DNA from: Paramecium sonneborni
Lineage: Eukaryota > Ciliophora > Oligohymenophorea > Peniculida > Parameciidae
Direction of reading: 5' to 3'
DNA: 64,000 nt
Assembly: GCA_905182985.1 (NCBI GenBank)
Contig: CAJJDN010000008.1
Span: forward strand, 547,190-611,189
The notes under the pieces are model-generated. The model did no database searches. It was not told the DNA's origin and saw only the letters and a program-made list of their open reading frames with translations. Positions 50,904 through 61,807 of the stretch are shown here, piece by piece. The position numbers were made by a program, and so were the translations under genes. The stretch's first letter is position 1. Each line of letters opens with the position of its first letter.

Positions 50904-53900
50904 ATGAATTTACAAGCTGTGAGTTCAGGCTCAATAAATATTTCAGGGGACAGTCATTAAAATGGACTTGATCATTATGTGACTGAGTTGAATAATTAAA
51001 ATTTGATGCAAGTTAGACGTCCTAATGAAGATCAAATTTTAGCATTCGTTGATTTTGAGGGACTTAAAATTGATAAAATTAAATAACATAAGACAGTTCC
51101 AGATTAATAATAAAAAGATAATAAAAGTATTGGAAGCAAAGTATCGCATTAGGTTCGTAGGAACAGCGCAGATTAATCTGAAGACTCACCTTTAAAGCAA
51201 TCACTAAGAGATGAATTAATACCATATGATAGTCCTAATTTAGAACTTAAAAAGTTAGGAGATACTGAAGAACATAGAAAAAGTAAGACTGTTATTAGTC
51301 CAGTTGTTTAATCATCAAAATCACCAAAAAGAAAAAGTAAACATTTTTCAAAAATTTTCTCGAAAATTACAAATAGAATGCATTTGGCTAAAAAATTCAT
51401 CTCAAAAATGAAATTGTTGTCTCCATTTTCAAGAAAGGTTAACAAACAACAAATGCAAATAATTTAAGACTTAAGTTCTGATATAAGTAACAAAAATGAA
51501 AAATATATGAATTAAAGTTACATTAAAGTACATGATTATGTAAAATCTAAAAAGAAACTCAGAAGAACGAATAGTCTTTAAGCATTTATAGCATTAAAAT
51601 CATACTTTAGTATTTGTAAATTATAAACGATATTAAATAAAATCAAAAATGGTACAATAGATCCTTAAGGAAATTTTCTGTTCTTTTGGGAATTGCTAAA
51701 ATTCATTATAACTCTATCATCATTATTTTAATTATCAATACAGATATGTTTTGATTTGAATGTTTTAAATTGGTATTTTGTAGCTGATAAAGAAAATTCT
51801 TAAAACATATTAATAATTATGTTTATTTATTATTTAATAGATATTTTTTTAGGATTTAGGACAGGATATTATGAAAATGGAGAAGTAGTGACCAAATATT
51901 AAAGAGTTGCAAGAAGATATTTAAAAACTTATTTTTTTGTAGATTTAATATCTATACTGCCAATATTGATTAATATTATACTAATTCAATCATTTGAGAA
52001 TGACAATGTCATAATCAAGATAGTGAATTGTTTATCATTTATAAGATCAAATGCTTTAAACAGAGTATATCATTCTTTGGAGGGCAGATTATTGAGCAAT
52101 CCTAGATTTGTGATAGCATATCGATTTTTAAGTGTAATTGGCACAGTATTTCTATATGCACATGTATTTGGATGTCTTTGGTATTTAGTGGGTTAAAAAA
52201 ATAATAATAATTGGATAAATAAAGCAGGAATAATAGAAGATTCTTGGTTTGCCCTATATAGTTATTCAATATATTGGTCAGTAATGACAATGACAACAGT
52301 AGGATATGGAGATTTGACTCCAGCAAATTATGAAGAAGCATTATTTTGTGTTTGTACAATGTTTATAGCAAGTGTTGTGTTTGCATATTCAATAAATACA
52401 ATAGGAATGATTATTGCTGAGATGAATAAATTTGATGAAAAAATCAATGAAAATATGGCAATTATAAATAGATACATGCAACGCAAAAATTTTGATTAAT
52501 CTTTGTAATTTAGAGTGAGACAATATTTATAAAATTTATGGACTTAGGAGGATAAATTCAGAATAGTGGATGAAAATAAGATCATTAATTGTTTAAGTCC
52601 AACATTAAAAGAAGAAATTTAAATATGTTTGTATGGTTAATTCATAACAAATATTCATTTATTTTATAGATTCTTTAGTTAGGAATGCTTATTGGAATTA
52701 ACTAAAAATGTTTAGGAATACAGAGTAGCACCAAACTCTTATGTGATTGAAGGTGGAACTCACGAAGGAATTGCTTTATATTAATTAGTAAGTGGAGATG
52801 CTCATATGTTTGTAGATCTTTAAGACAGAAAGTATTATATAGGTAAGATGAAGAAAGGGGATATTTTTGGTCATGGACCTTTCTTTATGAATACTTTACA
52901 TTCATATAGTGTTAAGACAGATTCTGCGTGTTCTTTTGCTTATTTATCAAAATAAATGTTTTTAGACATCCTTCAATCACATCCAGCTGATTATGTAATT
53001 AATTCATTTATTTAGCAAACATATAGGATGATAATTGATCAATGGACATTCTAGAATCAGAAACTCGATTTAGGAGTTAAATGCATTGGTTGTGGACAAA
53101 ATGAACATGAAATAGATTAATGTAATAAGCTACATCTCATATTAAATAAGAAAATGCTCATTGCTAAACATTTATTTTCTATACCCAATAAACGATCAAA
53201 ATTCTAAAGAAATAACAGAAGAACAGCTAATGCCAAATTTGGTTAAAGATTATTTGAAGATGCTGTCTCATTATTTCAAGAAAAAAATTTTTCATTTTCA
53301 TCTGATGAAGAAGAACCAGATGCTAGTTAAATAGAGAGAACTTATTAAACCAGAATGACTTAAGAATTTAGATATTAAGAACACACTTAAACACATAAAT
53401 CGTCTTAACCATTATCTTAACAACATAATCAACAACCCAAGNTATATTGGTCAGTAATGACAATGACAACAGTAGGATATGGAGATTTGACTCCAGCAAA
53501 TTATGAAGAAGCATTATTTTGTGTTTGTACAATGTTTATAGCAAGTGTTGTGTTTGCATATTCAATAAATACAATAGGAATGATTATTGCTGAGATGAAT
53601 AAATTTGATGAAAAAATCAATGAAAATATGGCAATTATAAATAGATACATGCAACGCAAAAATTTTGATTAATCTTTGTAATTTAGAGTGAGACAATATT
53701 TATAAAATTTATGGACTTAGGAGGATAAATTCAGAATAGTGGATGAAAATAAGATCATTAATTGTTTAAGTCCAACATTAAAAGAAGAAATTTAAATATG
53801 TTTGTATGGTTAATTCATAACAAATATTCATTTATTTTATAGATTCTTTAGTTAGGAATGCTTATTGGAATTAACTAAAAATGTTTAGGAATACAGAGTA

Positions 53901-55523
53901 GCACCAAACTCTTATGTGATTGAAGGTGGAACTCACGAAGGAATTGCTTTATATTAATTAGTAAGTGGAGATGCTCATATGTTTGTAGATCTTTAAGACA
54001 GAAAGTATTATATAGGTAAGATGAAGAAAGGGGATATTTTTGGTCATGGACCTTTCTTTATGAATACTTTACATTCATATAGTGTTAAGACAGATTCTGC
54101 GTGTTCTTTTGCTTATTTATCAAAATAAATGTTTTTAGACATCCTTCAATCACATCCAGCTGATTATGTAATTAATTCATTTATTTAGCAAACATATAGG
54201 ATGATAATTGATCAATGGACATTCTAGAATCAGAAACTCGATTTAGGAGTTAAATGCATTGGTTGTGGACAAAATGAACATGAAATAGATTAATGTAATA
54301 AGCTACATCTCATATTAAATAAGAAAATGCTCATTGCTAAACATTTATTTTCTATACCCAATAAACGATCAAAATTCTAAAGAAATAACAGAAGAACAGC
54401 TAATGCCAAATTTGGTTAAAGATTATTTGAAGATGCTGTCTCATTATTTCAAGAAAAAAATTTTTCATTTTCATCTGATGAAGAAGAACCAGATGCTAGT
54501 TAAATAGAGAGAACTTATTAAACCAGAATGACTTAAGAATTTAGATATTAAGAACACACTTAAACACATAAATCGTCTTAACCATTATCTTAACAACATA
54601 ATCAACAACCCAAGAATGTAAGATTTAGAAAACGCTCGCGTTCATTGAATTCTCTAAGTGTTCACTCTGAAGAAGATTCTAAATTTTAAAAGTCTATATC
54701 TGGTATCAAATCAAATGATTCCCTAATTGATAAAATGAGTGGTATTCCTGTCAAGGTATAATAAATACCAAGTTCATAATTATCTTAGAGTTCATTCAAT
54801 GTGTTTCTAAAAGAATATCCTAAAAGAAAGATTTCAAAATAATAAGATTCTGATAAATATTCAAATCACTCAATTGGTCAACGCCAACAATAACCATAAC
54901 ATTTATCCTAACAATTATAACATAAATCTAGCAGTTAATCAAGTAGTGGAATTATGCCATAAAGTAGCATGGGAATACCTCCAGTGCCCAATGCTTCACC
55001 TTCTTTACTATAATAAGATGAAAAGCAATTCTTTTAGAGAAATGAAGACAGTTTACAAATTACTTCAGAAAGAAAAAAGAAATCTCAGATTGGGACAAGT
55101 TATTCCAATACAAAATCTATCAAAAATCCTTTACAAGCAATTCCCTCTGTAAGTGAGATTAATGAGACAGAAAAAAATAACAATAATCATCTAAAAGAAG
55201 CCTCTTATGCTTCCAAATAATTGTCCTTGTAAAGTAGATCAAAAAGCTAAAGATATACTATTTCATTGAGAACTGACAGCCAAAAAATAAGAGAAGATAC
55301 AAAACATGACACCTAGAAACATGATTTTAAATATCGAACAGATACTTATCGATAATACAACGAAAACAATAGTCCATTAAATGAGGAATAGTTTCACATT
55401 AAGTTTGAATAAGCATGTGATCTGAAATCTTATTATCCATAATATAATAAGGATAAAATTATTTTGTAGTATAAAAGGCATCAACTTAAAAAAGCAACCT
55501 ATTCACATTAGATCAAATTTTGA
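50904..55523 (+). CDS. Cyclic-nucleotide-gated-type K+ channel
   Basis: 1,148 residues once one copy of the 1,172-bp repeat and its N are removed; no introns. A basic N-terminal region leads into six helices from about residue 260, with the K+ filter TTVGYGD near 464, a C-linker, a cNMP-binding-type domain (about 610-690), a small Cys/His cluster (CIGCGQNEHEIDQCNKLH) and a long Q/S-rich tail. The S4-like helix carries few basic residues. The binding domain has FGHGPFF where FGE is expected and lacks the usual phosphate-binding Arg, so ligand binding is doubtful. Such channels set membrane potential and ciliary beating in ciliates. Confidence 0.9.
52270..53441. repeat. First copy of exact 1,172-bp duplication (contig overlap)
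   Basis: Identical to 53443-54614 with a single N at 53442. With the N it adds 1,173 bases, a multiple of three, so the channel frame stays open through both copies and would falsely give two pores and two binding domains. Confidence 0.92.
53443..54614. repeat. Second copy of exact 1,172-bp duplication
   Basis: Repeats 52270-53441 from the pore helix to just past the Cys/His cluster, then runs into the unique tail at 54615. Confidence 0.92.
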
Positions 55524-56258
55524 ACAATTTTTATATGTTTATTAATAATAAAAAAAATGTTTATTCTTCCATTTATATAGATGAAATTATGACCAATTAT
55601 TATGTGTTTATCCTTATTAAAGTAAAATTTATTTTCAGAATCTATCAAAAGGTTATGTTCAAAATTTGTTCAGTTCATATCTGAATTATAATAATAAATG
55701 AATAGTTAAAGAATCACTTGCTAGAACTTATAAAGTTAACTAAGGTAAAATTAAAAAAAATAAATGAAAACTTAATTTATAGAAATGGAAGACAACTGTA
55801 GAATTGTAATAAAGAACAAAATGCAAAAGAAATAATATAAATAAAAGCTTCAAAATTATTCAAAAGATAAAAACTGAATATATATCAATAATATGCAGGG
55901 ATTAGAATCATTTGAATGTTATTGTAGATAACATTTTAATATTCTTTTGAACTAAGCACAATTTTGAATGGCATTAATTTGAGTTTAAAGATTTATAAAT
56001 ATTAGTAATGTATTGAATTAATATGTTTAAAGTTTGAACAAGATAAATCTTATAAAATAATAAAATAGAATTTTGATATTACTTTTTGAAAATTTTCATT
56101 TTTTCTGGTTACTTTATGATTACCTTTTCCAAAATTTTCATAAATATTATTAATATAAAGTTGATGGGGTTTATGAATTCTGTTAAATATTAATGTAAAT
56201 GATCAAGCCTTTAGAATAATTATGATAAATGAAAATGTTAAATTGATTAATTTAGAAA
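55524..56258. other. Intergenic, 0.74 kb
   Basis: Between the K+ channel and the RRM protein genes. No long frame on either strand and no repeat; nothing more can be supported. Confidence 0.5.
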
Positions 56259-57484
56259 ATGAATTCAAGAGACCCACCCAGTAAAATTTTGTTACTTATC
56301 ATAACTTATTTACCTCCTTCTTTCCCTCTTACAAATGATTACTTGTTTGAGACTTTCAAATAATACGGAGAGATAAAGAAAATACTAATATTTGAGAGAG
56401 GAAAAACTAATAAAGCATTCATTGAATATTATGACATAAAACACGCGATCTAAGCTAGAAGAGATATGATGGGTAAATCAATTACTACTTAGGGAGGAAG
56501 GTATATATAAGTTTAAGAACCATTAATAGGCTTCTTATCCATTTTTCTCGTTTAAAGTAGCTGAATCTCGAAGTGGTTGATCATACTCGAGGCACTCAAT
56601 ATTAAACTCATGAAGTAGAGACACAACCTTAACCTTAAAGACAAGACTAAAATATTCAAAAAGCCCCAATTTCGATAGCAGAAGAAATAAAACCACCTCT
56701 AATTGATTTAACTTAAGTGATAAAATTAGAAGCTGTTGATGTGTCTAATGCTTCGGAAGAATCTCCAACCAAAGCAATGTATAAAATTATAATTAATTTA
56801 AAGTATGGAAACACAATTAAAATAATTGGAACGTATATTAGATGAAGATTATGCAAATGAAGTAGCACGATCCAATCTTAATTAATTTGATGAATAATAA
56901 TAAGTCATTAATGAATTACTGGCTTAAAAACCATCAAAATATTTGAAAATATAAAATATAGATGAGAGAGTCACTTCCAAAATGCTTTATAACATGTTTA
57001 ATAGATTTGGACATTTGAATTCATTATTATTGATAAAGAAAGATAATTCAGCTATCTTATAATTTGCTAATATTGATCATGCTACTATTGCAAAAGAACT
57101 CCTCAATAATATGATGTTTTTCAATAGAGAAGTACTGTATAACTCTATTATTCTTAGATAAGAATATTATTTCATTAGATTGATAACCTTGAAACATCAA
57201 CTCCTAATGAAGAATATTATGTTGGTAGCCAAACCAAATTCAAAATTGTTCCTCTTAGCAAAGTTCTAGTTTTCTCTGGAATCAGTGATCTCCTTGATAT
57301 TCAAGACATGGTAAAGCTTGTTGGTAAAATTTAAGGTAATAATCAGTTATACTTTTTAGAAATTAAATTGGAATAGTACAGCATTTAAATTACAATGGTG
57401 GATATATATGAGGCATTGAAGGTAATTTCAGTGTTCTCAGAATATGAGTATAAGGGGAACAAAATTAATCTAATTCTTAAATGA
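56259..57484 (+). CDS. PTB-like RNA-binding protein (RRM domains)
   Basis: 381 residues after three introns (56501-56529, 56779-56803, 57132-57157). RRM1 starts KILLLIITYLPPSF with an RNP1-like KAFIEYYD; it ends GGRLLIHFSR. RRM2 is KYLKIQNIDERVTSKMLYN...SAILQFANIDHA. A third, more diverged RRM-like region (KVLVFSGISDLLDIQDMVKL) follows. The paired 'L.NLP' without aromatic RNP residues is typical of PTB/hnRNP L proteins, which regulate splicing by binding pyrimidine tracts. Acidic linker between RRM1 and 2. Confidence 0.8.
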
Positions 57485-57940
57485 TTTATAAAAATGTGTA
57501 TATAACAACATCTTATTACAGTATTCAAATCATTGATAAGATAATGTAAAAAATCAATAGTAAAAATGCCAATAATAGAACTATTAAAATTATTAATTTA
57601 CTAGCTAAATTATTATTATTATTATTATTATTATGAAAGAAAGGATTCCTCAAGAAACAGATATCAATGGTTTTTAAATTATTATTAATATGAAGTTTTT
57701 TAATTAGTTCTTTCAGATTTTATAGCTAAACCTATAATAAAAGAACTGAGATTAAGGAATAATTTGTTTATGAAGAATCAATTTTGAAATTTTGCTAAGA
57801 ATTAGATAAATCATATTATTAAGGATTAGGATTATTTGATGAATCGTAAAAATAATAAATAAAAAATTAAATGAGGTTTGAATAATCTAAAAAAAGGATT
57901 AAAGGATTTATGAAAAATAATTAATTTTTTATAAATTATT
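57485..57940. other. Intergenic, 0.46 kb, with TTA microsatellite
   Basis: Convergent spacer between the RRM and MYND genes. A pure (TTA) run of about eight units lies at 57610-57634. No supported ORF. Confidence 0.55.
57610..57634. repeat. (TTA)n microsatellite
   Basis: About eight uninterrupted TTA units in the spacer downstream of the RRM gene. Confidence 0.85.
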
Positions 57941-58876
57941 TCAAATAGGAAAATAATAAATATGAATAAAATTTGTTTATAAATTGTAGGTTTCTTTGAT
58001 AATATCTTGTAAGATTGCTCCTTAATTTAGGAATATCACTTTAATTTCTTAAACACAAGGCATTTTTAAATATAAGTCTTCATCTGAGTAATTTGGATCA
58101 CCTTAATCTTCAGAAGGTTTCATATCTATTTTCTTTGTACTTTATAATTATATAGAAGTTTCATTTTCAACAATATTATAACCATTATTCTTTAGCCAAC
58201 GGTTTTTGAGTAAAATTTTGTACATAGAATTCAAAAACTTCTAGCCTCTATACAATAAAGATAATTTTCTTTCATGTTAAAAATAAATTTTGACATCATC
58301 TCCTAATGAACCACCACAATGAATTTCCACTTATAAAGGATAAATTATTGAAGGAGTAATCTTAGCTTATTAACATTCAGATTCATGTTTTTGTTTGCCA
58401 TTTTTTAAACAAGTTTTATCACAATAAAATGCAGAGTAACAATTGTTACAATGTTGTACTATATAGATGAACATACCACAGGATGCACAAGGAACGACAA
58501 CATTAGGAAAAGTTTCTTTGCTTAAATTAAGATTTGTAATAGATTAAAAGACTTCAACCAAGATTTCTGATTTAAAGTTCATAAGTCTGATAAATTCATG
58601 GAGACAACTTTATAATTCATTATAGTAGGGATACTCACCTTAATAGAGACCTAATTAAAATCTCTTAATGATTCCATTGATAACAGATTCATAAAATTCT
58701 TACATAGATGGAGGACTTGTTGCATTAGGTCTATAAGTGAATTCAGCATATTAATCAGTTTTGGTCATGATGCCTTATTTTTTAATTTATAAAGTAGGAT
58801 TGGTGGATTCATTTTTTTTAAACAATTACCATTCGATCCATAAATTCTTAGCTAGATTAGTATTATTGTTATTCAT
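57941..58876 (-). CDS. MYND zinc-finger protein
   Basis: 311 residues, no intron. The finger reads CASCGMF...HCNNCYSAFYCDKTCLKN...HESEC, the full MYND ligand set (C-x2-C, C-x2-C, C-x3-C, H-x3-C), placed in the middle of the protein. MYND fingers bind proline-rich partners; in ciliates they also occur in ciliary-assembly factors. The flanks show no SET or ankyrin domain. The start codon is 11 bp from the possible start of the divergent proteasome gene. Confidence 0.82.
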
Positions 58877-58887
58877 TAATTTTAAAA

Positions 58888-59659
58888 ATGTATATCCCCG
58901 TGAATGAGATGTTAAAACATTTTAAGTAAGAAGTTCCAACAATGGGAAATATTACAAATAAGAGTGATTAATGGAGTCCATATTATGATAATTCAGGGAC
59001 TGTATTAGGTAAAGGCAAATAAATTAATAAAAAAGCTGTGGGAATTCCAGGAGCAGTAATTGTAGCAGGAGATACAAGATTGAGCAATGGATATAATATA
59101 TTATCTAGAGAAGCTACAAAATTGGCTTAATTGACGGATAAATGTGTTTTAGCCACAGCAGGCCAATATGCAGATTTTATTGCATTGAGAAAATTTCTTT
59201 AACAAAGATTATAATTGTATGAATTTTAGAATGAAGTTTAAGTAAGAAACAATATAATATAAAAAGGCATCTACAGAAACTGTTGCTCATTTATTATCAA
59301 GAGAATTATATTCAAGAAGATTCTTCCCATATTACACATTTAACTTATTAGCTGGTTTAGATGAAAACAATCATGGATATGTTTATGGATATGATGCTAT
59401 TGGTAGTTATGATAAAATGACATATGGAGTTTAAGGAAGTGGTTAAGAATTGGTTGTTGCTGTATTAGATAATCAATTAAAAGGATATAACAAAATTAAT
59501 AAAACTATTCCTTAAACAAAAGAAGAAATTTTAGATATTATTTTAGATTGTTTCAGTTGTGCAGCTGAAAGAGATATTCATACAGGAGATAATGTTGAAA
59601 TCTTTATTATTACACCTGCTGGAACAGAAAGAATTATTAAGCCTCTTAGAAAAGATTGA
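58888..59659 (+). CDS. PSMB1: 20S proteasome subunit beta type-1 (beta6)
   Basis: About 239 residues with introns at 59009-59035 (frame-neutral) and 59242-59266. NSGTVLA...VIVAGDTRLSNGYNILSRE at the N-terminus and LYSRRFFPYYTFNLLAGLDE in the middle, with CAAERDIHTGDNVEIFIIT near the end, identify beta6. This is a non-catalytic subunit of the outer-ring pair, forming the 20S core. Two in-frame ATGs (58888, 58909) are possible starts. Divergent from the MYND gene. Confidence 0.93.
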
Positions 59660-59715
59660 TTATTATTAATAAATAAATTAGTAAATAAATGTTATTGTTA
59701 TATCATAGATAAAAA

Positions 59716-60180
59716 TCAAGCAAAGAATTTTTTTTTTAAACTGTGAGCTGAAAACTCTTTCATAATTTCTTTTTTATTCGAGAAATTTTAAGCAAAAGTA
59801 AAATTTAATCCCTCGATTTAATTCTCCAAAGTAATAGCTCTTATTTGTTTTTATTGCTACGTTTATAATTATTATGTTCTTGGCTATTGAGATGAATACA
59901 ATTATTATTAAGCCTCCTTTACTATCTGTAATATCTTCTTACTTGACATTGGATCTGAAGTAACAGGTTTCTTTATTATTTTGTTCTCTTTTTATTTAGG
60001 TAGTTGAAATCTTTTCTCGTCAAACTACCTTAAATCTATAAGACTTGATTTCCTCACTATATGTGTTTAAGGTTTTGAAATTAAATTTGGCTCTGGACTA
60101 TATCCAAAATGACTACTCTATAAAGGACTCAATAATCTTTTGTTAGTCTCTTATGTATATTACTTAAAAGATCTAATCAT
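59716..60180 (-). CDS. Unknown 154-residue protein
   Basis: One open frame starting MIRSFKQYTQETNKRLLSPL. Mostly polar and probably disordered, with SP sites (LLSPL, YSPEP) and a Q-rich middle (YSSQQPRTQQLQTQQQKQ), ending in a basic FSAHSLKKKFFA. No domain is recognised. It converges on the proteasome gene with 56 bp between stops. Confidence 0.55.
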
Positions 60181-60543
60181 GCTTATCTAATTCTTAATTA
60201 TTTTATTTAATAATTTATGCTTTTAATTAGAGTTTTATAAATATTGATATTTATTCCCCTTTCATAACTGACAACTTACTCATCTTCCTTGCTATCTTAT
60301 CTTCACTATTTTCTTATCATTTAAATCTCACTCATCATAAATACACAATCTTTCATATATCCATATCTTATTTTCACTCAAAAGAGAAACACACATCAAT
60401 TTATTATTTAAACTTTTTGGATTATAAAAATTACACATTTATTATTATTAATTCATTAAATTTCGAACTACTTTTCATCTTTTTTATATTTCTCAAATCA
60501 TTTACAATTATGTAAATAATCACAACTTTCTCTTCAAACCTAA
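60181..60543. other. Intergenic, 0.36 kb
   Basis: Between two minus-strand genes. AT-rich, nothing supported. Confidence 0.5.
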
Positions 60544-61114
60544 TCAATCAAATATTAAGCAAAGCTGAAAATCTGAATTAATATCTTTGATGGTGATAAT
60601 TTACAATTAATAATTAAACTTTCTTGAAACTAAACTTAAATCTTGAATCTTTTTTCCTATTATTTATATCAAATAAAGGATAAAGAAAAAGCAAAGCTAT
60701 TCATCCAAATCTGGATACTAACATGTTATCTAAATTTCATCTGGCTGAAACTTAAACTTCTTGCTTAAATCATCAATAATTATAGTCTTCTATAGATCTC
60801 GATGAATCTTATCAATATTTAAACTATATGTATCATTTTTGTATTAACAATATAATCTATATCCTATTATATTTTCTTTATCTATTTGATCCAATATGAA
60901 ATCTGCATAATCTTCCTATGTTACTAGTAAAAATAAGTATTTCGTAATATTTTGACATTTCCTTCAAAAACTAATTTACTAATGGTCTATCATTAAATAT
61001 ACATAATTACTTCTTTTTAAAGATTAATGTTTCATCTAAATCTATAATTAAAGTTTATTTATTTTTTATAGATAAGTAAGGTTTCCATCAAAAATCAACA
61101 ACTTTAAAATTCAT
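60544..61114 (-). pseudogene. Second SCP/NIF-type phosphatase, broken frame
   Basis: TLIIDLDETLIF carries the DxDxT nucleophile motif; RPLVNQFLKEM, EILIFTSN, YADFILDQIDKENI and TIIIDDLSKKF are the other family blocks, so the fold is that of FCP1/SCP phosphatases. Two defects: a TGA nine codons after ATG 61112-61114, before the motif, and a one-base surplus at the GG near 60914 that separates IFTSN from EDYADFIL. The first could be an unrecognised exon boundary, the second a base error. Distinct in sequence from the intact relative at 27357-28266. Confidence 0.65.
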
Positions 61115-61807
61115 TGTCAATCTCAATTACTATATGTTTACTAATTTAAAATATAGATTTTTTGTATTTAATACGATTTTATCATTTGTATTTAAAAAAT
61201 CTAGCTCATTAATATAAATTGTTTTCGTCAGTTATCGTTAAGATTTTTGCAATTAAATAAGTTTGTTATTAGTTGAACTTTCATCACTAAAAATGATGGA
61301 TATATTTAACTTAAAAAATAATATCAATAAATTATAAGTGGCTCAAACTTCATTTGACCTAACCTAGAAAAACCCCTTTTAAGATTTTTTAAGAAATTTT
61401 ATATTCTCAAAGCATTTCAAATGCAAAATCATACTCATATTATATTGCTGTAAATGTAAAATGATAAATTTATCATTCCTCACGATATAAATCTGTAAAT
61501 AAGTATGAAACTTTGTGTTTTCTTATTATTTAATATTTTCCATTAAAATAGTTTATAGTTATGTATCTCTTTTAAAGTTCTAATAAAAAAAAAAATTAAT
61601 GTTTAGACCTAACTTATTTTTTCAATAGAAAATACTTTAATGTGATTGCTAAATGAATAAACCATTGATGAATATTATGGATGGGAGATTTTATTTTTGA
61701 GGCTTATTTGTTTTAATGTCTTTTTAAAAATTGAAATTCTTTAATATATTTTAATATGTATTTTATAAAAATGAAAAATGTAGATTTAATTAATATAAGA
61801 AAATTAA
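61115..61807. other. Intergenic, 0.69 kb
   Basis: Between the broken phosphatase start and the anoctamin stop, both on the minus strand. No frame longer than expected by chance and no repeat. Confidence 0.5.
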
